A stretch of 45,426 nt of DNA from Cytauxzoon felis (lineage: Eukaryota > Apicomplexa > Aconoidasida > Piroplasmida > Theileriidae), in NCBI GenBank assembly GCA_020283715.1, contig JAIQCW010000021.1, positions 1-45,426 on the forward strand. Direction: 5' to 3'. The notes beneath the pieces are model-generated. The model saw only the letters and a list, made by a program, of their open reading frames with translations. It was not told where the DNA came from and ran no database searches. This document shows positions 9,324 to 18,155 of the stretch, piece by piece (position 1 is the first letter of the stretch; every line of letters begins with the position of its first letter). A program made the translations under genes and the position numbers.

Positions 9324-10355
9324 TTACAGTGTGATTCCATAAACCTGTTGTAGAGTGTATGCAACAGCAGCTTCATTATTAGATAAATTTACAACATATT
9401 TAGCCTCTCTTTTAACATAATCATGCGCGTTATTCACAGCAAATGATAAGTTTGAAAAATTCATAATTTCAATATCATTTTCACCATCACCAATATAACC
9501 ACATGATGATGGATCTTCTCCAAAATGTTCCATGAGTACTTTTAGACCTTCAGCTTTATTAGCACCAGGTGGTATAATATCATAAAGTTTATCGGGATAT
9601 TTTTTAACTATAAAATCTTCACCATTTATCAAGCCCGAAATTTCGATATTTTTTAAATCATTACTAGTTTGTACCACAAATACTACAATATTTTCCTTCA
9701 ATAATTTTTCTTCTGTTATTAATTCGACCGGTGCACGTCTAGCATATTTGAATTGTTCCTCCAACTCATTTGTTAATTTCGTGCATTTAAATGGCCTCGA
9801 ATGTGAAAAGAAGACGGATGATGATAACAATTCCTTCTCCTTCAAATATTCATAAATCATCTTCAATGTCTCTTTCTTAAATTCAATTGATCTAATTATC
9901 CTCCCATCTCTATCATAAACTACAGAACCATTAGCATAGATACCGGGGTATCCATTATAGCCTATATCCTTCTCGAGATTTTTAAATCCATAAAGTGTTG
10001 AATCATATGTACGTCCTGAATGTCGTATATTATTATCATCATTCAACATACCAGTACAGAAGAATGGTGTATAACCAAGTTTAATTATTTCTTTTAATGC
10101 CTTTATATTTTTATTCATAGCTTCTTCATTATCTGTAAGAAATGTACCATCAAAATCGACACCGAAATATTTTGGTGGATTCTCGGGCTTAACGAAATCA
10201 TCATGAGCTTTGGATTTTGTAATTTGTATTAAAGTAAGATCATTAGATCTTAAACTACTATTAGATACATTGTCGGATGAATCACAATTATCATTTGCAG
10301 TACCACAGTTAACACTTTGAAATAAACATACAAATAACAATAAATTAAACATCAT
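9324..10355 (-). CDS. Secreted Cof-type HAD hydrolase (paralog 2)
   Basis: The single exon encodes 343 aa with a signal peptide (residues 1-17). Motif I is DFDGT (D67, D69), motif III is the Lys in NKAEG, and motif IV is GDGEND (D290, D294), so catalysis should be intact. It is collinear with paralog 1: both share KSKAH, NPPKYF, GYTPFFCTGML, SGRT and the SCGYIGD region, while the cap regions differ strongly. That pattern suggests substrate or antigenic divergence of the cap. The 3' 131 bp (9319-9449) match paralog 1 exactly. The two genes form a same-strand pair separated by about 1.4 kb of repeat-bearing DNA and were probably created by local duplication. Substrate is unknown. Confidence 0.85.
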   Translation of the reverse strand: MMFNLLLFVCLFQSVNCGTANDNCDSSDNVSNSSLRSNDLTLIQITKSKAHDDFVKPENPPKYFGVDFDGTFLTDNEEAMNKNIKALKEIIKLGYTPFFCTGMLNDDNNIRHSGRTYDSTLYGFKNLEKDIGYNGYPGIYANGSVVYDRDGRIIRSIEFKKETLKMIYEYLKEKELLSSSVFFSHSRPFKCTKLTNELEEQFKYARRAPVELITEEKLLKENIVVFVVQTSNDLKNIEISGLINGEDFIVKKYPDKLYDIIPPGANKAEGLKVLMEHFGEDPSSCGYIGDGENDIEIMNFSNLSFAVNNAHDYVKREAKYVVNLSNNEAAVAYTLQQVYGITL

Positions 10356-10599
10356 CGCGATAAATATAATTAATGTACATAAAATTTTACAATATTTTAC
10401 AGAACATCATTATAGATAATGCATATGGAATCAATGATTGACAAAAACAAGTTACAATGGGGACATAAGACTAGTAAAATAATTAATCAATAATTTAATT
10501 GAAAATAACAATATAATAACAATTCATACATTAAACAATGATATATACTCCTTATATATCATTATTTTATTTTGAATGATACTTCCAGCCGATATTATC

Positions 10600-10935
10600 T
10601 CTTTTCGTCCTCAGACAAGCTCTTCACATGAGAACTATCTTTGTTTTCCACTCGCCTCCACCGAGGTCCAATCCTACTCTCTTCCTCTTGCAGAGAGCTC
10701 TCCACCTGAGGTTAGTCCTGCCGTCAGCTCTTCTATTTACTTCCCTCTAAAGAGTATAGCCACTCCCGGAGATCGTGGCGGAAGTATAGTCATAGGACCT
10801 CAAGTGGAGAACCCGTAGCTGATCTCAGGGAAGCGTAGGGATAACTAAATACAGAAGGCACCACGCCTAGTGGAATACAATGATTGGACCTCAAATGGAA
10901 AGGCCTCCACGGCTAGTGGAAAGAAAGGAACTCAG
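10600..10935 (+). repeat. Family A repeat, full element with extra right-hand cassettes
   Basis: The left end contains CCACTCGCCTCCACCGAGGTCC, the cctgccgtcagctc cassette, the tctaaagag arm and GATCGTGGCGG. The right arm (GTAGCTGATCTCAGGGAAGCG) is followed by CCACGCCTAGTGG and CCACGGCTAGTGG cassettes. It still contains an open frame (10576-10818) in the same phase as the exonic copies. Confidence 0.85.
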
Positions 10936-10939
10936 GTAT

Positions 10940-11313
10940 ACAGCTGTATACAAATCAAAGGAACGTATATTTCAAGATAACATGTACTAGAATAGTTGCT
11001 ATACTTTTTCGAGTACTACTATGATGATTTCTATCATCTTTATTGATATATTTTTAATGTACTGGAAGCAAATCCAATACAAGTTACTATACTAGTCATA
11101 AATATTATAACCTACTATAATATACATATAATCATCAATAATGAATGCATAAATTCCAACATAATACAAATTATAATAAGTGGGGTGAAATTTTGAAAAA
11201 AATTAATTTAGTTTAAATTAAGTATGATTAATTTATTATAAAATCATGATTATTTATATTGAAAATTTCTTGATATGTTTTATTATATATATAAAAGGGA
11301 TATATCCCTAATT
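10940..11313. other. AT-rich intergenic DNA
   Basis: This lies between a repeat and the 3' end of the 11314-12126 gene. I see no gene or repeat in it. Confidence 0.4.
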
Positions 11314-12126
11314 TTAACTAGTTGATTTATTTTGTTCATTTTTGATAGTAATTACTTCATTTAATTCCTATTAAATAAATAAATAATGGGGTAATAAAAA
11401 ATCATTCATTAAATATAAATTGTAATTAAATTATTAAACTAACCTCTTTTAATAGATTAATAGTTATCTCTTCATTATATTTTGATTTTTCAAGTATATC
11501 TAATTGTTTTTTAATAGCACCTTCAACAAGTTCAAATAATTTTACATTTGAAAATTTAATAAAATTATTATAACATGGTTTCCCTTCTTCTGGTCTTAAA
11601 TCATATGCTTTTCCGGTATAATCTCTAAATACACCAGGAAATGCTGTACATTGATATGCTTTTAAATAACCATTCACATCTACATTTTCATGTTCTTCAA
11701 ATTCTTCTATATCATATACTTTTAATTTATTACGCTCTAATTCATTGTAATAATTATAATTTATAGGTGGCCAATCTGGTAATACATACCACCATCTTTA
11801 ATATAAATTAGTAATATTATATGAACAATATAATAAACTAACCTACATAATAAACGTGCTACAAGCCAATCTTTAAATTCACGATTAGTATTATATTCAC
11901 CAACCTCAATATCATCACCATCTTCATTTAATTCTTCATCTTTAGGCGATTGTTGTGTTTGATCTTCATCTTTAGGTGATGGTTGTGTTTGATCTTCATC
12001 TTTAGGTGATGGTTGTGTTTGGTCTCCTTCATCTCCTATAGTTTAAAAAAAATTATACATTTACAATATCAAAAAATTAAACACACTTCCTAAATCATCA
12101 ACAAGTTGAGTATTCTCTATAGACAT
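11314..12126 (-). CDS. Protein of unknown function with DEDQTQPSPK repeats
   Basis: Four exons (12126-12087, 12035-11843, 11795-11444, 11367-11314) join in frame to 212 aa, with introns of 51, 47 and 76 nt. The N-terminus is acidic and contains about three copies of a 10-residue unit (DEDQTQPSPK), encoded by near-identical 30-nt repeats at about 11937-12027. The remainder is well ordered in composition: WLVARLLCRWWYVLPDWPP, then FPGVFRD, YDLRPEEGKP and a C-terminal helix with charged residues. No signal peptide or membrane segment is seen. The Trp/Pro-rich central block looks conserved, but I cannot name the family. The splicing is well supported because all phases agree. Confidence 0.65.
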
Positions 12127-12847
12127 TTTCAGACAAAAAAATATTAAATTTATAAATATACAAAAATTACATATGGATTAAACATAAACTATATATAGAA
12201 TAACTAGGCACGCAGGTGTTAAATTATTACACAATTCAAGATATGCACTCCAACTAGGAAAATTTAAATACTAAATCATTATGTATTTAGAAATATATAA
12301 TTTAAAGTTATAAATGTTAATATATAAGTATTATATTTGTCGGATTTGGAGAGTCAGATGGGCTGAAATTCAAGTCATCAAATTTTGCACATAAGAACGA
12401 ATAAGTAAATAAAATTAATGTTTATTATTAAAAAGTATATATTTTATACTAAAAATGACCATTTCTTAAAAAAATTTTGCCGTACAGGATCGAATAATAT
12501 GTGATACATCCATGGGCATGGGCATGGGCATGGGCACAGTCATAATTTAGTTGTAAGTTTAAAAAAAACTTGGCATTTAATAATTTATGATTATATAAAA
12601 TAGATATATTTGTTAAAATATAAAATTAATTGTATCTGAAATCTTGAATTGATATATCGTGGATGAGCACGATATATACATGTATATATAGCAGGGCTTG
12701 GTACATTTTCAGATTGAATATATGTTGAAGCTATATTTAGCTAAAATAAATAGTGAATTTATTGAATGTGTTTGTGATAAATTTGTAGAAGGAATAGATC
12801 CGATTTTTTTTAAAAGGTTTTCATTGTAATAATTATACTGTATAATA
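12127..12847. other. Divergent intergenic region with a CATGGG microsatellite
   Basis: This is about 720 bp of AT-rich sequence between two divergent genes, so it probably holds both promoters. At 12511-12537 there are four and a half tandem copies of the hexamer catggg, much richer in GC than its surroundings. No family A/B repeat was seen. Confidence 0.5.
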
Positions 12848-15016
12848 ATGTCGTCATCAGAAGTTGAATATATAGAGGTATGTTTCCGTATGGTGACGGA
12901 GAAAACATTTACAATGAAATTGGATCCATTATTAATGGTTAGTGATGTTAAGGCATTGATTGAGAGTGAATCTGACATATTACCTAGTAATCAGAGATTG
13001 ATATTTAAAGGTCAAGTATTGAAGGATGATTGTACATTATGTAGTTATAATGTAGAATCTGGTAGTACTATACATGTAGTTGGACGTGTTGTACAGGATC
13101 AAAATTCTGGTGAGACGAATACGAATACGAATACAAATACAAATACATGTCCACAATCACAATATACATATCCTAGAGCTGTTGCATCATCTATGGGTTT
13201 TTTTGTTAGTCCTATATTTACTGCTACAAATGTATCTACAACTGAGAATACTGAAGAAAATAGAGATGTTAATAATACAGAAACACAGACATCACAACAA
13301 CAAGAGGGTACAAATAGTTTTGGTTCATTTTTTCCTGGTACATCAATGCCATTTTTTACTGGTGGAAATAATTTATTTACAAATGATGGAAATAATTCAC
13401 AACAACAACAATCACAACAGCAACAGCCTGGACAAAGTGATAATAATTCCGGCTGGCAATGGTCTTATAATTTATCTTCACAACCAATGATGGTTGGACG
13501 TATGCAATTTACACATACTGTACCTGATGGTGAATCTAGTGTTAATCAAATGGCTTCTAATTTTATCAGTGGTATTGTTAATAATTTGATGTCTAGTAAC
13601 ACTATTTTTACTGGAACTAATACTACAAGTCAATCTACACAAAATCCAATTGTTGAGGAACCTGGTGATGATGGAAATCATCCAGATCGTCAGAATGACG
13701 ATAATACTACACATGAAACTAATGTAACATCAGATGAAGGCAATGCACAACCAAATTCATCCTCTATTCCACAAAGAAATGTAGGTGGAACCTATGGGAT
13801 GTCAGGAAATTTAGGATATCCAGTAGCAGCAGTAATTGGTACATTAGTAGCAGATGTAATTACAACAAGAGATGAAAGTGAATTGTTAAATATAAATTTA
13901 AAAGAGATTGTCAAAGATGCTAAAGAATCATTAGATAAAATTTATGAAACATTAGAATCTAGTGATGATAATAATAATGATAATACAAATGTAAATGCAG
14001 CTGATGATACAAGAGGTGGGAAAATATTATTAGTAGACCCCACAATCTTAGATACTAGATTACCGTGGAAAACTCTTAGAAATTTAGAAGAAATTTTAAT
14101 TTCAAGAGGATATTTACAACCATTCAATCCACTCGCTCCTGAAAATTTCAATAATTTTATTACAAGATATGAATATGTATCCAATATTGTCCTTAGATTA
14201 TTCCGATTAATTAATAGAAGAGAACGACTAAATCTACAATTCATTCATATCACTACATGCCTAGCATTACTTTCATCAATCAATACAGAATTAGCCAATC
14301 TATACCTATATATCAATAACAATACCAACATCGTCGTTAATGGTCATGCCAAAGATCAAGTCGAAGATACACCCTCATGCCCACATAATATCAATCATGA
14401 TAACACCGATGAAATCACAGATTTACCACCAAATGATGACGATGATGTTGTTGTAGTTTCAGAAACCAATACTGTTCCACTCCCCTCAAACGAGGTCCAA
14501 TCTAACTCTCTTCCACCTGAGGTTAGTCCTGCCGTCAGCTCTTCCAATTACCTATCTCTAAAGAGTATAGTCACTCCCGGGGATCGTGGTGAGGGTAGTG
14601 ATGGATCATCCATCATGGGAATGATGGAAGATGGTGCTAAGGTTGTGTTGGATGTAACCTCAAGTGGAGAACCCGTAGCTGATCTCAGGGAAGCGGAGGG
14701 GGAAGTAAATAGAGAAGCTCCATGCAATGCGAAAGATGGAAGGACCTCAAGTGGAGACGGCAGGATGACCTCAGGTGGAAGCTATCTGCAGGACAATGAA
14801 AGGACTTCAAGTGTAGTTAACCATCTCAGTCATGATGTTCCTTCGGACGGTGATGTAATAGAATCTATAGATGAAGTGATGGATATGGACAGCAATACAC
14901 CGACATTATCAAATGCACGCGATTTACTAAATGCCTATAAATCAAGTGGCTCATTTAAGGAACGTATGTGTGAGGTATCTAATACACAATTGAGTGACGC
15001 TTACTTGGGATCATAA
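12848..15016 (+). CDS. Ubiquitin-like domain protein, BAG6/Scythe-like
   Basis: The single exon encodes 722 aa. Residues about 8-78 form a ubiquitin-like fold (FTMKLDPLLMVSDVKALIES, QRLIFKGQVLKDDCTL, GSTIHVVGR), as at the N-terminus of BAG6 or ubiquilins. A long low-complexity middle (TNTNTNT, poly-Q, S/N-rich) follows, then a helical, hydrophobic segment near residues 330-500. The C-terminal LSDAYLGS recalls the LSDAYLSG-type end of BAG6. BAG6 is a chaperone-like factor for tail-anchored and defective proteins; that role is inferred here. A family A element is translated in frame at about residues 544-657, including a SSIMGMMEDGAK segment shared with other genes. The gene lies head-to-tail with the methyltransferase, 22 bp apart. 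Ubiquilin-type identity is the alternative. Confidence 0.7.
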   Translation: MSSSEVEYIEVCFRMVTEKTFTMKLDPLLMVSDVKALIESESDILPSNQRLIFKGQVLKDDCTLCSYNVESGSTIHVVGRVVQDQNSGETNTNTNTNTNTCPQSQYTYPRAVASSMGFFVSPIFTATNVSTTENTEENRDVNNTETQTSQQQEGTNSFGSFFPGTSMPFFTGGNNLFTNDGNNSQQQQSQQQQPGQSDNNSGWQWSYNLSSQPMMVGRMQFTHTVPDGESSVNQMASNFISGIVNNLMSSNTIFTGTNTTSQSTQNPIVEEPGDDGNHPDRQNDDNTTHETNVTSDEGNAQPNSSSIPQRNVGGTYGMSGNLGYPVAAVIGTLVADVITTRDESELLNINLKEIVKDAKESLDKIYETLESSDDNNNDNTNVNAADDTRGGKILLVDPTILDTRLPWKTLRNLEEILISRGYLQPFNPLAPENFNNFITRYEYVSNIVLRLFRLINRRERLNLQFIHITTCLALLSSINTELANLYLYINNNTNIVVNGHAKDQVEDTPSCPHNINHDNTDEITDLPPNDDDDVVVVSETNTVPLPSNEVQSNSLPPEVSPAVSSSNYLSLKSIVTPGDRGEGSDGSSIMGMMEDGAKVVLDVTSSGEPVADLREAEGEVNREAPCNAKDGRTSSGDGRMTSGGSYLQDNERTSSVVNHLSHDVPSDGDVIESIDEVMDMDSNTPTLSNARDLLNAYKSSGSFKERMCEVSNTQLSDAYLGS
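14478..14818 (+). repeat. Family A repeat inside the BAG6-like exon
   Basis: This full element has an extra inner block (ggatcatccatcatgggaat and following) between its arms. It carries cctgccgtcagctc, a tctaaagag arm, GTAGCTGATCTCAGGG, and then CCATGCAATG, GACGGCAGG and CTGCAGGAC cassettes in series. It is translated in the standard frame. Confidence 0.9.
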
Positions 15017-15038
15017 TTGAATTTTTACTATATAAATA

Positions 15039-16974
15039 ATGAAAGTTTTAACCTTGAAAAATGTAAAATTATAATATCCTTTTAAGTATACATGTATATT
15101 ATAGGCAAGTATCATATTATTAACGGCCAATGGCTTGGCATTTTATGGTACATACAGACGTTTTAAAAGTAATAGACCACCCTATGAAGATATAGCACCT
15201 CCATTAGGTATAAGAGTTATTTATAATACTTTAATTCATTATCCAATTCAGAAAGTCATCGCATACAAATTTATGATTCTTTGGCCAATGTATACGACTC
15301 CACGTACGGTCCACTTTTGAAGGTAAATTAAAATTTAACATTAAAATCCATATTATTAGCATATCGGTGTTGCAAAAGCTAAAAGTGTATTATTGAAACA
15401 TGCCAAAGGTCATGTACTCGACATAGCAGCTGGTACATTGGATAACCTCCAATACTATGATAATGTCGAAAGCCTAACCGCTATAGACAAGAGCATTAAC
15501 ATGTGCATTAACATGAAGAACAAAATAGGTACGTTTAATTCCACAATTTCCATTCTCACCCATATGATCTCGTTTTTCATTCCTCTACCTGAGGCCCATC
15601 CTTGTCTTGCAGACGGCCTCCTTTATTTACTTCCCCCTCCAGCTCCCGTAGATCACTTTCGGGTATTCCACTTGAGGTCCAATCACTAACATCGCCACGA
15701 TCTCTGGGAGTGGCTATACTCTTTAGAGATAGGTAATTAGAAGAGCTCTCTGCAAGAGAAGGAGAGGTGGATTGGACCTCAGGTGGAGAGCTGACGGCAG
15801 GATGAAGAGAGGATGGATTGGACATCAGGCGAAAAATTAAGGATTTTTTTGTACTTTTGATTCTTGGAATGTTTATAAATGATGATATAGAGAGGGATAA
15901 GCCTTCATTTCCTGTTACGGTTATATGTGATGATGTATCGAACATACCATTTGAGGATTCATGTTTTAACACTGTTGTAAGTACTCACGCATTATGTTCA
16001 ATCGAGAATCCATCATTATGTATAAATGAAATCGCAAGAGTTTTGAAACCAAGTGGACGATATTTAGCACTTGAACGTGGAGCTATTTATTATAAACCAC
16101 TTCGTAATTTAATGTTAGTTTCATATACCTCATCATTACTTATCTTAATTACAGGTCAAAATTGAAATTATATCCAAATCCAGTAATACCATGGAAATAC
16201 GGATACTTCGAAGATCGTGACCCACTGTATGTTTACATTGGATGCCCTTTCCTCCTCTTGAGGTCCATCCAACTCTGTTCCACTTGCCTTGGAGGCTTCT
16301 TCTATTTAGTTTCCCCTTCGCTTCCCTGAGATCAGCTACGGGTTCCACTTGAGGTCAATTATTACTAATTACACTAACTTCATTTTCACCTCCAAAATTT
16401 GAAGGAAATCCTCAATTTCTGTGGAAACTACTGAAGATAACTCAATGAATAATGGTTGTATTTCTGATGACAATACTTCATTGAAGAGGAATTTGATGAT
16501 TCTATTGAATTATATCATCCTCACTTCAATCCAATTCATATTCATTGAGTTATCTCCACAAACATAAATACCATCACTTTATCCTTATCTCGACGAGATT
16601 ATAAATTAACCTCAAGTGGAACCTGGAAGCGATCTATGGGAGCTGGAAGGGGAACTAAATAGAGAGGCTCCATGCAATGGGAAATATGGACATAGACTAG
16701 AGAATCCGATGAATATCTAAGATGATGTATGATTGAATAGTTGATATTGATTATTTGGATAATAATAATATTATATAGTGCACTAATACGTGGAAGTGGT
16801 ATGGATATATCGGATTATGGTGTATTTGGTTATGGTTTACATTATTCGATAATATCACGTCGTGTTTGTAAAATAGATGAGAATGAGATTAAATTACACC
16901 AAGATCCACAATTTAATCGTAAAGTGAATGTATTTTATCGTTATGTACCAAAAGATCAGGATTTACTTCTTTGA
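15039..16974 (+). CDS. SAM-dependent methyltransferase (METTL7/OMS1-like), seven exons
   Basis: Exons 15039-15062, 15105-15207, 15252-15322, 15360-15528, 15891-16113, 16155-16226 and 16779-16974 join to 285 aa with all phases consistent. An N-terminal hydrophobic stretch (ASIILLTANGLAFYG) suggests a membrane or mitochondrial anchor. It is followed by YDSLANVYDS, typical of this family. The SAM-binding motif I is VLDIAAGT. ICDDVSNIPFED and a motif around EIARVLKPSGR follow, then a C-terminal GYFEDRDP block. These features fit type 11 methyltransferases of the OMS1/METTL7 group; the substrate (lipid, quinone or other) is unknown. Intron 4 (362 nt) contains an antisense A element and intron 6 (552 nt) an A-B-A composite; the other four introns are 37-44 nt. 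The 3' end overlaps TIM22 by 19 bp, convergently. Confidence 0.8.
15590..15832 (-). repeat. Family A repeat in methyltransferase intron 4
   Basis: Full element in antisense orientation to the host gene. It reads tcttgcagacggcc, tttacttccccc, agatcac, then CACGATCTCTGGGAGTGGC, ctctttagagata, cctcaggtgg and gctgacggcagg. Its own frame (minus strand, 15577-15972) is open although it lies in an intron. Confidence 0.85.
16240..16695. repeat. A-B-A composite in methyltransferase intron 6
   Basis: A minus-oriented arm (16250-16355) ends CCACTTGAGGTC. The B core (about 16356-16612) is in reverse orientation, with aaatttgaaggaa, tcctcacttcaatccaattc and tctcgacgagatt. A plus-oriented arm (16610-16690) ends in CTCCATGCAATGGG. 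Confidence 0.85.
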
Positions 16975-17820
16975 TATTTTTCCATTGCTAAAGAGAATGC
17001 AGCAAATCCTATACAACCACCAGTAGCTGATAATGGTCCATCTGAATTTTATTATTTAAATGTATATATGATACAAGTATATTTATTACTCACTTTTCAT
17101 TGATAATAATGCACCTGTACTACATCCGGCATATAATGCATTATATAAATCTGATTTAGCTCTTTTCTAATAATAATTCATGAAATTTGTATAGTGGGTA
17201 AAATTTTTACCTTTTGTACAATACATTCAACAAGAGAGTAAATAAACCCTAATTTAGCAAAATTTTTTACAGTTGATTTAATATATGGTATGAATTGACG
17301 ATATTGATGAACTAATTCTTGTCTAAATGTACGAGTTTGATCTAAATCTGCTACAGATGTATTACTCATGTTCACGCTGAACAAAAATGTTCCGATAAAT
17401 GTTCCTGAATGAATATAGTCATCATGAGTAAAGATTTTATGTTATTATGTATAGTTAAGAAATGTTTGATCTACTTCACTCAACAGAATACAGTTCCAAC
17501 TAAATTCAGTTGAATTTGGAAAAATGCAATGGGATATACGGGGTAAAATTGTAAATTTATGGGTATTAGACATTTATATGGAGATATGATTAAAGTAATA
17601 TATCATTGTTAATTAAAATTTAAATTAAATAATGACACATACCTATTATTCCACTACCAAAGCCTATCATTGTAGCTCTTAATAGACAATTTTCTTGTAT
17701 TTTATACTGTAGTGATAATGCTTGATGTAATGGTACTTCATCTCCATTAGGATTATTCTTTATAGTTTTAAGTGATTTATACCGATCAGATAGGAATAAA
17801 TTGCGATAATTATTATCCAT
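16956..17820 (-). CDS. TIM22: Mitochondrial inner-membrane translocase subunit Tim22
   Basis: Exons 17820-17643, 17404-17211, 17166-17094 and 17041-16956 join to 176 aa. The protein has the Tim17/22/23 layout: a first glycine-rich membrane segment (GFGSGIIGTFIGTFLF), a loop, then GFIYSLVECIVQKKRAKSD with the conserved Cys-Ile-x-x-K pattern. ALYAGCSTGALLS and GGCIGFAAFSLAMEKY follow. Tim22 inserts carrier proteins into the inner mitochondrial membrane. Intron 1 is 238 nt and, unusually for its length here, has no recognisable A/B repeat; the others are 44 and 52 nt. The terminal codons overlap the end of the convergent methyltransferase. Both the family and the exon structure are well supported. 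Confidence 0.88.
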
Positions 17821-18155
17821 TTATTAAAAGTACATTTAATTATTGTGTATGGAGGTCGATAAAGTGGGTTATATGAGTGATGGATATTTCTTTAAGGATT
17901 CCCAATTTATATATATATAAATCCACTAATCTATTCATAATGTTGGAATATGTTGATGGACTGAAATATATATCGTATAAAACATAGGTCTAGTGTTAAT
18001 TTGATATCGTTAATGAAAATGTAAAAGTGGCAAGTACACAGTGTGTCCACATACGTATAATGGTAATGAGTACAGAGAATGTGGAATGAATGATTATAAA
18101 ATAATAAATGGTAGTATTTTAAAGTATTAATAATGAATATAAAATTAGTTCTATA
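17821..18155. other. Divergent TIM22/ERO1 intergenic region
   Basis: About 335 bp of AT-rich sequence, with no gene or family A/B repeat seen. It presumably contains the two divergent promoters. Confidence 0.4.

Noticed and set aside
10576..10818. 80-codon plus-strand frame as an independent gene
   Set aside because: It is the translation of a family A element with no promoter or native sequence; the open frame is a property of the repeat.
13080..13490. 136-codon frame overlapping the BAG6-like gene
   Set aside because: A shadow frame of the Asn/Gln-rich coding sequence; the ubiquitin-like frame is clearly the coding one.
15577..15972. 131-codon minus-strand frame within the methyltransferase locus
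   Set aside because: It runs antisense through a family A copy in intron 4 and into the antisense of exon 5. The sense exon has clear methyltransferase motifs.
16741..16974. A separate small gene after the methyltransferase
   Set aside because: Its frame joins in phase to exon 6 across a 552-nt repeat-bearing intron and supplies the expected C-terminus of the methyltransferase.
17620..17820. A separate 66-aa gene upstream of TIM22
   Set aside because: It ends in a glycine-rich half membrane segment that is completed by the next exon through a GTATGT..CAG intron, giving a normal Tim22 N-terminus.
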